Shown here one piece after another: positions 46,024-54,196 of a stretch of 64,000 bases of DNA. The stretch is taken from positions 5,251,501 to 5,315,500 of the forward strand of contig NZ_CP046266.1 in the NCBI RefSeq assembly GCF_009720625.1, read 5' to 3'. The DNA comes from Metabacillus sediminilitoris (GTDB lineage: Bacteria > Bacillota > Bacilli > Bacillales > Bacillaceae). The notes beneath the pieces were generated by a model. That model was not told the origin of the DNA, made no database searches, and saw only the letters and a program-made list of their open reading frames with translations. The translations under genes and the position numbers were made by a program. Each line of letters begins with the position of its first letter. The stretch's first letter is position 1.

Positions 46024-47520
46024 TCAACTAACCGATTTATTTGTGATTCCACTCTGACTTGTTGATCCGCCCCAGAGTTTATCATATTTATAGCCTGTTA
46101 AGCTTTCACATACTTTTCTTGTTTCAGGTGTTACGTGCTCGGCCTTGCCGCCATTTTTCCTTCTCGCAATCTCTTCAAGCAGGATCTTATGATTTTTAGG
46201 ACTGATCTTGAATCCTAATGTAGAGAGGATACCTAGTAAAATTAACACGGGAGGCACGATCATAAATAACTTTTGCAAACCTTGTAATGTAGCAAGCGAT
46301 TGCTCAGCATTTGGTACATATCCAATCCCATTTAAGGCTAGTCCTACAAGGAAGATCGCCAATGCCTGAGAAGATTTTCGAATGAACGACATCAAGCCGG
46401 CATAAACCCCTTCTCTTCGCTTCATGGTGATCATTTCATCAACATCTGAGACGAATGGCAGAACGTTCCACGGAATCATGACTGCACCTGAATGTCCGCT
46501 TCCTAAGAAAAAGGCTGCAAGATAGATTAAAAAGATCGAACTGTCTTGTGTTAATAGACTGAATAACACGATACCAGCGCCCCAAATAAACATACTGAGA
46601 TTATAAGTCAGCTTGTTCCCTAGTTTAATCGCTATATAGGTTACTAACGGAATGAACAATACCTGTGTAATTTGGACAAAACTTAACGTATCTGCATAAA
46701 TACCTTCTCGAAGCATATAGTATGCGACAAAATAAAAGAACAAAGCATTGAATACATCCATGGCAACGTATGAGCCAAGATACATAGCCAAATAAACATT
46801 AAACGATTTATTTTTAAAAGCAGTTCCAAAATTCAAGAAAAGCTCTTTAAATTCTTGCAAGAATGGTTTCTTCACTCTTTTCTCAACCGTTCTTTCACTT
46901 TCCCAAGTCCCTTTATATACAAGGATCCATGGAATGGCAAATAATAGACCAAATACAATACCCATAACAAGGTACCCTTGTCCATCTGGGAAAGCGTCTA
47001 CAATTCTTTTAGGAAAGAACGCACCTAAGAAGGAAGCACCTTGAGAGAATGCCATTCGGACTCCCGTCATTTTCGATCTCGTATTATAATCTGTTGTCAT
47101 TTCAGCAGCTAACGTGTTGTAAGGAACCATAACCATTCCAAACGCGGTATTGAATAACAAATAAGCAAAAACAAAATACGCATACTTAAATGCATGAGTT
47201 CCCTCAATCGGTATCCACAGCATACTAAAACTTATCGCAACCGGAATAATCCCCAATAGGAAAAAGATCCGTCTTCTTCCGCGCTTTGTTGTAAGATTAT
47301 CGGAAATATACCCAATTGTCGGATCCAGCAAAGCATCCCAAATTTTCCCTAACGCTACTATGGTTCCTGCTTCAATAGGTGATAGTCCAACAACATCGGT
47401 CAGGAAAACCATGAATAATGTTCCGATGATAAAGAAGGACCCGCCTCCAAATAAATCCCCAATTCCATATGCAAACATGTTCCTTTTACGAACTTTCCTT
47501 AATCCTTGTGTGTCTCGCAT
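46024..47520 (-). CDS. GPH-family sulfoquinovose/glycoside symporter (YihO/YihP-like)
   Basis: A 498-residue, 12-span sugar:cation symporter of the glycoside-pentoside-hexuronide (GPH) family: FAYGIGDLFGGGSFFIIGTL, KIWDALLDPTIGYISDNLTT with the conserved D-x-x-x-G, TKRGRRRIFFLLG in the loop after span 2 and MVMVPYNTLAAEMT. E. coli YihO/YihP, in the sulfo-EMP operon, belong to the same family. Encoded immediately upstream of the sulfoquinovosidase, it most likely imports sulfoquinovose or sulfoquinovosyl-glycerol. Start ATG after AAGGGGAGAGTTGCT. Confidence 0.88.
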   Translation of the reverse strand: MRDTQGLRKVRKRNMFAYGIGDLFGGGSFFIIGTLFMVFLTDVVGLSPIEAGTIVALGKIWDALLDPTIGYISDNLTTKRGRRRIFFLLGIIPVAISFSMLWIPIEGTHAFKYAYFVFAYLLFNTAFGMVMVPYNTLAAEMTTDYNTRSKMTGVRMAFSQGASFLGAFFPKRIVDAFPDGQGYLVMGIVFGLLFAIPWILVYKGTWESERTVEKRVKKPFLQEFKELFLNFGTAFKNKSFNVYLAMYLGSYVAMDVFNALFFYFVAYYMLREGIYADTLSFVQITQVLFIPLVTYIAIKLGNKLTYNLSMFIWGAGIVLFSLLTQDSSIFLIYLAAFFLGSGHSGAVMIPWNVLPFVSDVDEMITMKRREGVYAGLMSFIRKSSQALAIFLVGLALNGIGYVPNAEQSLATLQGLQKLFMIVPPVLILLGILSTLGFKISPKNHKILLEEIARRKNGGKAEHVTPETRKVCESLTGYKYDKLWGGSTSQSGITNKSVS

Positions 47521-47546
47521 AGCAACTCTCCCCTTACTTTAATGTA

Positions 47547-47777
47547 TGATTGTATCAGATTTATGAAAGACGATCCGCTTCCAAATAAAATCAGGAGATT
47601 TTCGTTTGGTCTACGATTCCTCTCAATCCCCTAGATGACCTAAACTCATGATGCGTTCGAAAGGAGTATCACACCTTACTAGAAAGGTAACATCCATATT
47701 AGAACAAATGAATGGAACGCGCAGGAGGTAAATAGGACACCTTGATTTAAGACGCCTCAAAGAGGGAAGCGTTTTCA
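47547..47777 (-). promoter_or_regulatory. upstream region of the symporter gene
   Basis: Contains the operator half-site TGATTGTATC (47547-47556) shared with the GntR gene, and a cre-like TGAAAACGCTTCCC on the minus strand (47764-47777). The ~280-base gap after the isomerase gene suggests a separate promoter for symporter and sulfoquinovosidase. No gene is seen in it. Confidence 0.5.
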
Positions 47778-47801
47778 TATATTTCACTACTGTGTTTAAC
47801 T

Positions 47802-48491
47802 TTAGAATTTTTCATTGTTGATGTGTAAAATTTGTACGTTTTCTCCCAATATTCCCGGATAAGCGCCTCGGTTGATTAGTACTTCCCTGTCTGGATGTGC
47901 AAGCAGCCATTTGTTTTTCATAAATAACAGCTCATCTTCCTCTGACTTTTTTTCGACCGCTTTCTCAAGGGGCTCATTCGTGCCTGCAGGTAAAATAACA
48001 ACGGCTTTAAAGCCTTGATCATCCACTTTACAAGGGGCAAAATGTAACGTTGTCGCATATAGCTCAACAGCTGTTCCTTTAGGAAAAAAGAATGCGTCTA
48101 CATTTTTAGCGTCATACTGATTGCTCTCAATATCTTGCACTCTTCCTAAAAGAAGGACAAGATCAGTCATCATAACATTAATTTCACTGCTTTTATGGTA
48201 CTCAAGACCATTTAGCGTACTATTTGGACCATTACAATACCCGATTTGAATAGGCATTCCACCATAAAAGTTTGCTTGGATCTCTTCTTTGACTTTTGTT
48301 TGCTCCATTTCAGTCACAGATGCTACATACTCATTACTATCTATTGGGATGATCGTTTGATCCATATAAGGCTTTAACTCTTCAAAATCGTAGGAATCAA
48401 CTAAATTTCCATATTGCTTAAACAAAGAATCCTCAACATGATAAATAGATATATGGCGGTTTATTTCTTTCAATAAATCATATTTAGACAA
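47802..48491 (-). CDS. sftI: DUF4867 sulfoquinovose isomerase
   Basis: A protein of about 229 residues of the DUF4867 family, a cupin-like isomerase. GYCNGPNSTLNGLEYHKSSE carries the probable metal ligands (His and Glu), with a second His in LHFAPCKVDD. Members of this family convert sulfoquinovose to 6-deoxy-6-sulfofructose in the Bacillus SFT pathway (also named SqvD). Start: the TTG at 48491 has AAGGG 11 bases upstream; the GTG at 48503 abuts that site and is less likely. It is downstream of the transaldolase gene, with a terminator-like hairpin between. Confidence 0.85.
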   Translation of the reverse strand: MSKYDLLKEINRHISIYHVEDSLFKQYGNLVDSYDFEELKPYMDQTIIPIDSNEYVASVTEMEQTKVKEEIQANFYGGMPIQIGYCNGPNSTLNGLEYHKSSEINVMMTDLVLLLGRVQDIESNQYDAKNVDAFFFPKGTAVELYATTLHFAPCKVDDQGFKAVVILPAGTNEPLEKAVEKKSEEDELLFMKNKWLLAHPDREVLINRGAYPGILGENVQILHINNEKF

Positions 48492-48524
48492 GTACCTGCA
48501 CACCCTTTTTCATTCTTCTTAAAA

Positions 48525-48570
48525 AAATGCCCCTCCAAGCTGGAGATTATTAATTCTAAGAGGGACATTT
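48525..48570 (-). terminator. intercistronic terminator/attenuator
   Basis: On the minus strand AAATGTCCCTC pairs with GAGGGGCATTT (one G-U pair), followed by seven T. It sits between the transaldolase stop and the isomerase start and would reduce transcription into the isomerase gene unless read through. Confidence 0.7.
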
Positions 48571-48587
48571 AGTATAACAGTCATGTT

Positions 48588-49268
48588 TTATTTAATAACT
48601 GGCACTTCTTTTGCTGTATTATCCCATGCATTGCGAAATACACCTAAACCATAATCTGTAAACGCATGATAAAAACTGTTTTTATAAACATCAAAGCCAC
48701 ATGTTACGATGTTTGCCCCTGCTTTGGCAGCATCGACAATTTGCTTGCCATTACGTAACGCAGCTACAATAATTTCTGTTTCATAACCGTAAGTTTTATA
48801 GATATCTACAATGTCTTTAATATATTGAGTTGTATCGTCCCCGCTATTTTCCTTCCAACCCACGAATGGGGAAACAAATTTTGCCCCGATTCTTGCTGGC
48901 TGCAATGCTTGTGAAGGTGAGAATACAAGAGTAACATTTGTAGGAATACCCTCTTGCTCAAACTCTTTTGCAGCAATTAAGCCAGGCTCTGTGCAAGGAA
49001 TTTTTATGACAAAGTTTGAAGACAGTGCTGCAATTTTCTTTCCTTCTTCCACCATCTCTTTAGCATTATCTAAATGTGGATTAATTTCAGCTGAAATTGG
49101 GAAATTCTCTACCCCTCTGAATTCACTTGCCATTTCATCAAGAACCGTTAAAAATGGTTTCCCGCTATTCATAATGTGACGCGGGTTTGTTGTTACCCCA
49201 TCAATTGCCCAATTTTCATAAGCGTAACGTATCTCCTCAAGAATTGCACTGTCTAAAAAATATTTCAT
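48588..49268 (-). CDS. sftT: 6-deoxy-6-sulfofructose transaldolase
   Basis: A 226-residue transaldolase of the short (TalC/FSA-like) type, with the Schiff-base lysine in FVIKIPCTEPG. It splits sulfofructose, keeping a dihydroxyacetone unit for transfer to an acceptor aldehyde and releasing 3-sulfolactaldehyde. The usual NPSL/NPTL motif of this family is NPRHI here, putting an extra Arg and His near the active site, which could help bind the sulfonate (inference). It is the first gene after a cre-containing promoter. The start ATG follows TAGGAGGAATAAGAC. Confidence 0.88.
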   Translation of the reverse strand: MKYFLDSAILEEIRYAYENWAIDGVTTNPRHIMNSGKPFLTVLDEMASEFRGVENFPISAEINPHLDNAKEMVEEGKKIAALSSNFVIKIPCTEPGLIAAKEFEQEGIPTNVTLVFSPSQALQPARIGAKFVSPFVGWKENSGDDTTQYIKDIVDIYKTYGYETEIIVAALRNGKQIVDAAKAGANIVTCGFDVYKNSFYHAFTDYGLGVFRNAWDNTAKEVPVIK

Positions 49269-49333
49269 GTCTTATTCCTCCTATTTTATCGTAATGTTTA
49301 TCAATAACATCATAACATAGTGATCTTTAACTA

Positions 49334-49383
49334 AAAGTAGGTACCTTTATTAATATAATATGTAAACGCCCACAAAATTTCAA
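49334..49383 (-). promoter_or_regulatory. CcpA-controlled promoter of the transaldolase operon
   Basis: Minus-strand -35 TTGAAA (49383-49378), 17-bp spacer with cre TGTGGGCGTTTACA (49374-49361), -10 TATTAT (49360-49355), then AAAGGTACCTACTTTT (49348-49333). It is the same design as at 37598-37548; the conserved part extends about 75 bases, more than expected by chance. Confidence 0.82.
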
Positions 49384-49542
49384 GCTTTTTTTATAATTAA
49401 AATAATTTGTCAATTTATAGACTTCACTTATTTTGCTTCTGCGATACTTAGGATGGTATGTTTATCTACCATAATAAGATTTCTATAGTGGCCTAATTTA
49501 GAACCATTGTCATATATTTTTGCAAATCTATACAAAAAAATC

Positions 49543-49576
49543 GGCTGGTTACTCAAGGTACTTTGAGCAACCAGCC
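49543..49576 (-). terminator. terminator of ssbB
   Basis: GGCTGGTT (49543-49550) pairs with AACCAGCC (49569-49576), with an inner CTCAA/TTGAG stem and a T run on the minus strand. It lies 60 bases past the ssbB stop. Confidence 0.8.
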
Positions 49577-49636
49577 TAAAAACGGGGAGGTAAGGGGATA
49601 CCATTGATTCTTTCTTATGAAGAAATAGCGGAAAAA

Positions 49637-49984
49637 TTAACTTTCTTGCTCAACTAACTCTCGTGGTTTTCCGCTCATGAAACGAACGGAGTCAGCTACA
49701 ACTTCGGTGACATAGACACGGACGCGCTCTGCATTTTCATAACTTCGTGTCTGGATTCTACCTGTGACACCGACGATTGAGCCTTTTCGGCAGTAATTTG
49801 CCGTGTTCTCTGCTGTTCGTCTCCAGACCGTGCAGTTTACGAAATCTGTGTCAATTTCTCCTGCGGCATTGCGAAATTGACGACTTACAGCAAGGGTAAT
49901 ATTAGCTACAGGAGCACCGTCTGCTGTATAGCGGATTTCTGGGTCTTTCGTTAACCTGCCTACTAAAATGACTTGATTGATCAC
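49637..49984 (-). CDS. ssbB: single-stranded DNA-binding protein SsbB
   Basis: A 115-residue OB-fold protein ([60 protein letters not shown]). It is short and lacks the acidic C-terminal tip of SsbA, as expected for SsbB, which protects incoming single strands during natural transformation. The start is GTG at 49984 after AAAGGAGGAACGAA. In B. subtilis, ssbB (ywpH) is near ywqA; here they are separated by the accessory region, marking the right junction with conserved chromosome. Confidence 0.9.
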   Translation of the reverse strand: MINQVILVGRLTKDPEIRYTADGAPVANITLAVSRQFRNAAGEIDTDFVNCTVWRRTAENTANYCRKGSIVGVTGRIQTRSYENAERVRVYVTEVVADSVRFMSGKPRELVEQES

Positions 49985-50293
49985 TTCGTTCCTCCTTTCT
50001 GTCATGCACATTCGTATTGTAATCGATTTGCTCAAATTGGAAAAATGAGTAAATTTTTGTTTTACTTTGATAGGATTTGTCGAATCTATTTTTTCATTTA
50101 GGTATTTTTTCCTTTTATCATCGATTTTTGTTTATAAAATTATTTTCTATCTTTTTTGCTGATATTTTTATGTCTTTGTAAGGGAGACAGACCTTAAGAC
50201 GTGGTAAAGGTGGGGCAATGAAAAGAAAATAGGAATAAACCCCATAAAGCCCTCTTTATCACCGTAATTTATGTGATGAAATGGAGGAAGATA
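49985..50293. other. ssbB upstream region
   Basis: A ~300-base AT-rich gap with no supported gene. It should hold the ssbB promoter; a ComK-type AT-box arrangement would be expected for this gene, but I could not identify one with confidence. Confidence 0.4.
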
Positions 50294-50509
50294 ATGAATA
50301 GCTATAAAATTGTTTATTATTTTGATAATGGATTTTCAGTATCACAAATAATCCAATCCAATTCTAGAGAAAATGTCTATAAGAGTTTAATTAATGAAAG
50401 TATAATAAATTTCACTGATGAAAATGACATTTATTATATTTTCAAAATGTCAGATGTAAAGTTAATCAAGGTAATTAGTATGAAATCTGAAGTACAAACA
50501 ACTTGTTAG
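50294..50509 (+). CDS. small protein of unknown function, 71 residues
   Basis: The ATG at 50294 follows AAATGGAGGAAGATA, a strong ribosome site. The protein (MNSYKIVYYFDNGFSVSQII through NDIYYIFKMSDVKLIKVISM) is rich in Asn, Ile, Ser and Tyr, has alternating hydrophobic strands, and no membrane span or cysteine cluster apart from one Cys at the end. Its composition is AT-rich compared with neighbouring core genes. No family recognised. Confidence 0.55.
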   Translation: MNSYKIVYYFDNGFSVSQIIQSNSRENVYKSLINESIINFTDENDIYYIFKMSDVKLIKVISMKSEVQTTC

Positions 50510-50554
50510 TATTTCTAGTAAACTTTTAACGTAACTATTGAAAAGCATGTATTG

Positions 50555-50760
50555 GAGCATTTGACCTTTCTGAATCTGAGGATTTCACAAGTGTTTGCTT
50601 AGAATTTCCTCTTGATACTGGAAAGGTTTTTACTTTGTCACATGTATGATCCTGCAAAAGCTTTTAGGTTAGTAAAGGATCTGGAAAGTTACGGATTTAT
50701 TTTGCAAGTAGGAAGGCGGGGACCATTAACATTAATTTCAGCACTTAGGGACCCTTATTG
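50555..50760 (+). pseudogene. degraded gene fragment with a frameshift
   Basis: Two adjacent frames give continuous protein-like sequence: GAFDLSESEDFTSVCLEFPL and DTGKVFTLSH in one, then from ATG at about 50644 MYDPAKAFRLVKDLESYGFI and LQVGRRGPLTLISALRDPY in another, ending at TGA near 50760. Joining them needs a one-base shift at about 50643. There is no start codon with a ribosome site for the first part. It looks like the remnant of an unrecognised gene. Confidence 0.4.
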
Positions 50761-50896
50761 AACATTCAAGAAGGCTATCTGATTAGCTTCGGGTTGTACA
50801 TATGTTACAATAGAAACAAATACTAAAAAATGGATGGCAAGAGATACTCGGACGTCCAGATAATAGTGAAAAAATAAGCGGATGAGGGTGATGAAT

Positions 50897-51337
50897 TTGA
50901 AAACGTTCAAGCTTGTAGGCTTAAAAGTTGAGCAGGAAGTCAAGCAAGAGAAAACACTCCGAGAAATTCCCTTAAAAGATGGGTTAGTTATTAACATGGA
51001 AGATGGCGAAAACTCATGGTTAATTGAAGCGTTAATACCGGTAGAATTCCATTCTTTTTTTGAAAAGTTAGTAGAAACCGAGGAGCAGATGAGACTTTTT
51101 GTCACCATTACGAAAAAAAGCAATGCCCCCGCACAAATTATTGCCAAAATTAAAACCATCACATCACTTGAAAAACACACATCAATCCTAATTGAAGGAA
51201 GACTCATCACCTCAAAACCAATCTATGATCCAGAGGTGCTGCTTCGTACATTAATGGGGCAGGGTTTAACTGGAGATCCTCTCATCAAAGCCTTTACAGA
51301 AAATGTTCATCAGCGAAAAGAAACGACAAAATTATAG
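50897..51337 (+). CDS. ywpF: YwpF-family protein
   Basis: A protein of about 146 residues of the YwpF family: a start like KTFKLVGLKVEQEVKQEKTL, then INMEDGENSWLIEALIPVEF and LITSKPIYDPEVLLRTLMGQ. The family has no known reaction, and the location next to ssbB and fabZ is conserved in Bacillus. The TTG at 50897 is chosen because GAGGGTGATG precedes it at the right distance; ATG codons at 50891 and 50882 lie inside or too near that site but cannot be excluded. Confidence 0.8.
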   Translation: MKTFKLVGLKVEQEVKQEKTLREIPLKDGLVINMEDGENSWLIEALIPVEFHSFFEKLVETEEQMRLFVTITKKSNAPAQIIAKIKTITSLEKHTSILIEGRLITSKPIYDPEVLLRTLMGQGLTGDPLIKAFTENVHQRKETTKL

Positions 51338-51340
51338 GTA

Positions 51341-51466
51341 GAAAAGCGGAAGGGCCTGTACAGCCCCGACAGGCTTAAGACGATCATGAATAGAAGGCGT
51401 ACTTTGCCTTCAATTCATGAGTGGCTTATGACTCCGAGGGGCTAAGTGCTGCAGCTAAACACCAAA
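51341..51466 (-). repeat. dispersed folded repeat A, copy 2 (inverted)
   Basis: The same element as at 1859-1982, in the opposite orientation, starting just after ywpF. The inner arm TCATGAATAGAAGG/CCTTCAATTCATGA is intact. Confidence 0.8.
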
Positions 51467-51496
51467 ACGATGTACAAGGACCTTATATCTACTTTA

Positions 51497-51529
51497 AAAA
51501 GGCACGGAACAAAGCGTTCCGTGCCTTTT
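51497..51529. terminator. bidirectional terminator
   Basis: AAAAGGCACGGAAC (51497-51510) pairs perfectly with GTTCCGTGCCTTTT (51516-51529). It lies between ywpF and the convergent cotJC gene. Confidence 0.85.
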
Positions 51530-51531
51530 CA

Positions 51532-52101
51532 TTAGAATATTTTCTTACGATCACGTTCATCTTTTAATATTTCAACCGCTTCTCTAAAACGTTGTGAATG
51601 GATAATTTCACGTTCTCTTAAGAAGGCAAGACCATCATTTAGATCAGGGTCGTCAGAAAGATTAATGATCCACTGATATGTAGCTCTTGCTTTTTCTTCG
51701 GCAGCGATATCCTCGTAAAGGTCAGCAATTGGGTCCCCTTTCGCTTGAATATAGCTTGCTGTAAATGGTACGCCATCAGCATTGTGATAAAAAAGAGCTG
51801 AATCATGATTTACATAGTGTGGAGCGATTCCTGCTGCTTTTAATTGCTCAGGTGTTGCATCCTTTGTAAGCTTATAAATCATTGTGGCAATCATTTCCAA
51901 ATGAGCCAATTCCTCTGTGCCGATATCATTTAATAATCCGATGACTTTCTTTGGAATGGTATACCGCTGATTTAAGTACCGTAATGCCGCAGCTAATTCA
52001 CCGTCTGCGCCGCCGTATTGCTCAATTAGATATTTCGCTAAAGTTGGATTACATGTACTAACCCTTACCGGATATTGGAGCTTTTTTTCATAAACCCACA
52101 T
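51532..52101 (-). CDS. cotJC: CotJC, manganese-catalase-like spore coat protein
   Basis: A 189-residue protein of the CotJC/manganese catalase family: ATCNPTLAKYLIEQYGG-type N terminus, TEELAHLEMIATMIYKLT and AAEEKARATYQWIINLSDDP, which provide Glu/His ligands typical of di-manganese four-helix bundles. It is part of the spore inner coat with CotJA and CotJB. A 168-base gap with a folded element separates it from cotJB, so it may be transcribed partly on its own. Start after AAAGGAGAATGTGACACT. Confidence 0.93.
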   Translation of the reverse strand: MWVYEKKLQYPVRVSTCNPTLAKYLIEQYGGADGELAAALRYLNQRYTIPKKVIGLLNDIGTEELAHLEMIATMIYKLTKDATPEQLKAAGIAPHYVNHDSALFYHNADGVPFTASYIQAKGDPIADLYEDIAAEEKARATYQWIINLSDDPDLNDGLAFLREREIIHSQRFREAVEILKDERDRKKIF

Positions 52102-52134
52102 AGTGTCACATTCTCCTTTCTTTTAAAGCGAGAG

Positions 52135-52257
52135 ACTTATCCGACATTTATGGGCAGTTATCCGCCGCCTCCAGTACTTTTATGACTCAAGCTTAATCCA
52201 GCGGATATGACTGTCCATTCATGCAGGAAGGAAAGGATCGGTAACGGCCGATCCTTT
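52135..52257. repeat. folded intergenic element inside the cotJ operon
   Basis: An imperfect long inverted repeat pairs GGGCAGTTATCCGC (52153-52166) with GCGGATATGACTGTCC (52201-52216), followed by a perfect terminator-like hairpin AAAGGATCGG/CCGATCCTTT (52232-52241, 52248-52257) whose T run is on the plus strand, opposite to the operon. It lies between cotJB and cotJC. Confidence 0.6.
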
Positions 52258-52269
52258 TTTCATTTTTCA

Positions 52270-52530
52270 TTACACTTCCCAAGGCCATGGAGCCGTTCCC
52301 CAGCTCCAATTTGCATCTGCAAAGCTGTTTCCATATTGCTGGAGCATGCCGAACTTTGATTCAAATGATTGTTTGAGCTGCTTGCTGTACATAGCAAATT
52401 GGTTAAATTGCTGGAGCGCTTGGACGTCATTTGGGTGTGTATCCAAATAAAGTGTTAACTCAACAAGGACAAAATCAGTGGCTTGAATTTCCTCAAGCAG
52501 CTGATAATATTCATCAGGTAATTGCTTCAC
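52270..52530 (-). CDS. cotJB: CotJB spore coat assembly protein
   Basis: An 86-residue protein of the CotJB family, with [20 protein letters not shown] and [20 protein letters not shown] and the C-terminal [13 protein letters not shown] typical of the family. It acts with CotJA and CotJC in the spore coat. It starts 2 bases after cotJA ends and is translationally coupled to it. Confidence 0.92.
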   Translation of the reverse strand: MKQLPDEYYQLLEEIQATDFVLVELTLYLDTHPNDVQALQQFNQFAMYSKQLKQSFESKFGMLQQYGNSFADANWSWGTAPWPWEV

Positions 52531-52532
52531 AG

Positions 52533-52790
52533 CTATCTCCCTCCTTTACCTTCATAAGGATTCCTATAGGGATCATATAATGCCGGCCAGAGAGTCCCTT
52601 TTCGCAATGCCACCCTAGGCGAAAACTGTTGAAGGTTAGGCGGCTGGAATCCCATATATAAATTTGGAGGCGTAGAATAGAATTTCAATCCAATTGGTCG
52701 GCAAGGGTCAAAACGGCTATGAAACGGTTGATACGCCTTCATTCTGGTGAATGCTGCTTGCTGTTCATGAGGAATGTTCATATCTTTCAC
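52533..52790 (-). CDS. cotJA: CotJA spore coat-associated protein
   Basis: An 85-residue Pro/Tyr/Phe-rich protein ([52 protein letters not shown]), characteristic of CotJA. It is needed for CotJC assembly. The start is GTG at 52790 or ATG at 52781; both have AGGTG-type sites upstream. First gene of the cotJ operon, normally driven by the mother-cell factor SigE. Confidence 0.9.
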   Translation of the reverse strand: MKDMNIPHEQQAAFTRMKAYQPFHSRFDPCRPIGLKFYSTPPNLYMGFQPPNLQQFSPRVALRKGTLWPALYDPYRNPYEGKGGR

Positions 52791-53097
52791 CTATATCACA
52801 CCTCTTTTTTATTATGGTAATGGTGTCCACTTATTTTTCTAAAAATTAAGGACAAAAAAGTCTTGTCGTCTTCTACATCATCATATTCGTATTAGGATCA
52901 TACTTATGAATGATTTATTGAAAATCTGGGTTTTAATTTTTGGGAAAGTGTTTTGGAGAATTGGATTGAACGCTTAATATTGAACCATTTTTCACGGGGA
53001 ATGAACCTGCTTTTCATTTTATTGAACATCTTTCCTGTTTGATTTTGAACCACTTCTTAAAAGAAATGACCCCTTCCAACTTTTCCACCACTAAAAA
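52791..53097. other. cotJ upstream region, no gene seen
   Basis: About 300 AT-rich bases. It should contain the cotJ promoter, but no SigE-type -35/-10 pair was clear enough to place. Confidence 0.35.
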
Positions 53098-53117
53098 CGA
53101 CTAACCAAGGTTAGCCG
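53098..53117 (-). terminator. terminator of the acidic lipoprotein gene
   Basis: CGACTAACC (53098-53106) pairs with GGTTAGCCG (53109-53117) with one mismatch, followed by a T run on the minus strand. Confidence 0.6.
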
Positions 53118-53134
53118 CTTCTCTATCATATCAA

Positions 53135-53461
53135 TTATTCTTTAGGTTCTTCATCAGGGGTCATGTCGCCCTCTTCCGTTCCAGCGTTATTCCCTTCTTC
53201 TGTCTTACCGTTTTCAGGGTCCTCTGTTCCTTCTTCTTCCATTAACTCATCGTTTTCGTTTCCTTCTTCAGTACCCTCTTCCGTTCCTTGAGGGTCCATG
53301 TTTTCATCTAGGTTTTCATCTACTGGTGATCCACCGTTTTCGTCCGGTAGTTGGTCATCTGTTTCTTCTTGTGGTGCAGGATCTCCGTCATCTGCACAGC
53401 CTGTTACGATCATTGCTGCTAATAGAGAACCAGACAATGTTAAAAGCCATTTTTTAGTCAT
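53135..53461 (-). CDS. small acidic lipoprotein
   Basis: A 108-residue predicted lipoprotein. The signal peptide MTKKWLLTLSGSLLAAMIVT is followed by GC (lipid-modified Cys at residue 22). The mature part is almost all Asp, Glu, Asn, Gly, Pro and Thr (EEGTEEGNENDELMEEEGTE), with several EGTEEGN-type repeats, so it should be unfolded and strongly negative at the cell surface. A role in cation binding or as a spacer is conceivable; no family is recognised. The ATG at 53461 follows AAAGGAGCAATAATT. It lies between fabZ and cotJ on the same strand with its own terminator. Confidence 0.75.
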   Translation of the reverse strand: MTKKWLLTLSGSLLAAMIVTGCADDGDPAPQEETDDQLPDENGGSPVDENLDENMDPQGTEEGTEEGNENDELMEEEGTEDPENGKTEEGNNAGTEEGDMTPDEEPKE

Positions 53462-53591
53462 AATTATTGCTCCTTTCAATGTGGGCCATATATTTTGGCA
53501 TAGATCTTTGTATATGTTGCCCGACTATGTAGGCATTATTCACCATCTTTTACTATTTAGACATTTTTTTATAGCCTAAAACATCCTCAAC

Positions 53592-53638
53592 AAAAAAAGA
53601 GACAAACGACCTAGACGGGTCAATTTGTCTCCTTTTTT
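53592..53638 (-). terminator. terminator of fabZ
   Basis: GAGACAAA (53599-53606) pairs with TTTGTCTC (53624-53631), flanked by A and T runs. On the minus strand it starts at the fabZ stop codon. Confidence 0.75.
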
Positions 53639-54077
53639 ATACTTCATCTTTCTTATCGCCCAAAGCAAACATAATTTCTGCTTCACAAGCGATTTCGCCA
53701 TCAACAGTTGCGGTTGCTTTTCCTTTACCAAGTGAGCCTCTTAAGCGGATAATTTCAACCTCAAGGCGTAATTGATCACCTGGGACAACTTGTCTTTTAA
53801 AACGGCAGCTGTCAATTCCTGCGAAAAAGGCCAGCCGGCCGCGGTTTTCTTCTTTTTTGAGCATCGCAACGGCACCGACCTGTGCTAGTGCTTCTACAAT
53901 TAACACACCAGGCATAACAGGATATTCTGGGAAATGACCGTTAAAAAACTCTTCGTTCGCTGACACATTTTTAATGCCAACTGCACGTTTGCCTTCCTCT
54001 ACCTCTAAAACTCGATCAACTAATAAGAATGGGTAACGATGTGGAATGATGTCTTTAATTTGTTGGATATCTAACAT
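53637..54077 (-). CDS. fabZ: 3-hydroxyacyl-[ACP] dehydratase FabZ
   Basis: A 146-residue hot-dog-fold enzyme that dehydrates 3-hydroxyacyl-ACP in type II fatty acid synthesis. The catalytic His is in [20 protein letters not shown] and the catalytic Glu in that helix. Also visible are [15 protein letters not shown] and the [19 protein letters not shown] strand. Length and position near flhO/flhP match B. subtilis (ywpB). Confidence 0.95.
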   Translation of the reverse strand: MLDIQQIKDIIPHRYPFLLVDRVLEVEEGKRAVGIKNVSANEEFFNGHFPEYPVMPGVLIVEALAQVGAVAMLKKEENRGRLAFFAGIDSCRFKRQVVPGDQLRLEVEIIRLRGSLGKGKATATVDGEIACEAEIMFALGDKKDEV

Positions 54078-54196
54078 ATGTATGAACTCCTTTTTTTCAG
54101 TAATGAACGTATTAATGGTAACTGCCTGGAAGTCAAAGTGCTTCCGCTTTTCTAATTATATACGACAAAGGGAAGGTTTTCACCTTCCCTCATGAT

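Noticed and set aside
50755..51210. 151-codon minus-strand frame
   Set aside because: It is antisense to ywpF over most of its length and lacks a ribosome site.
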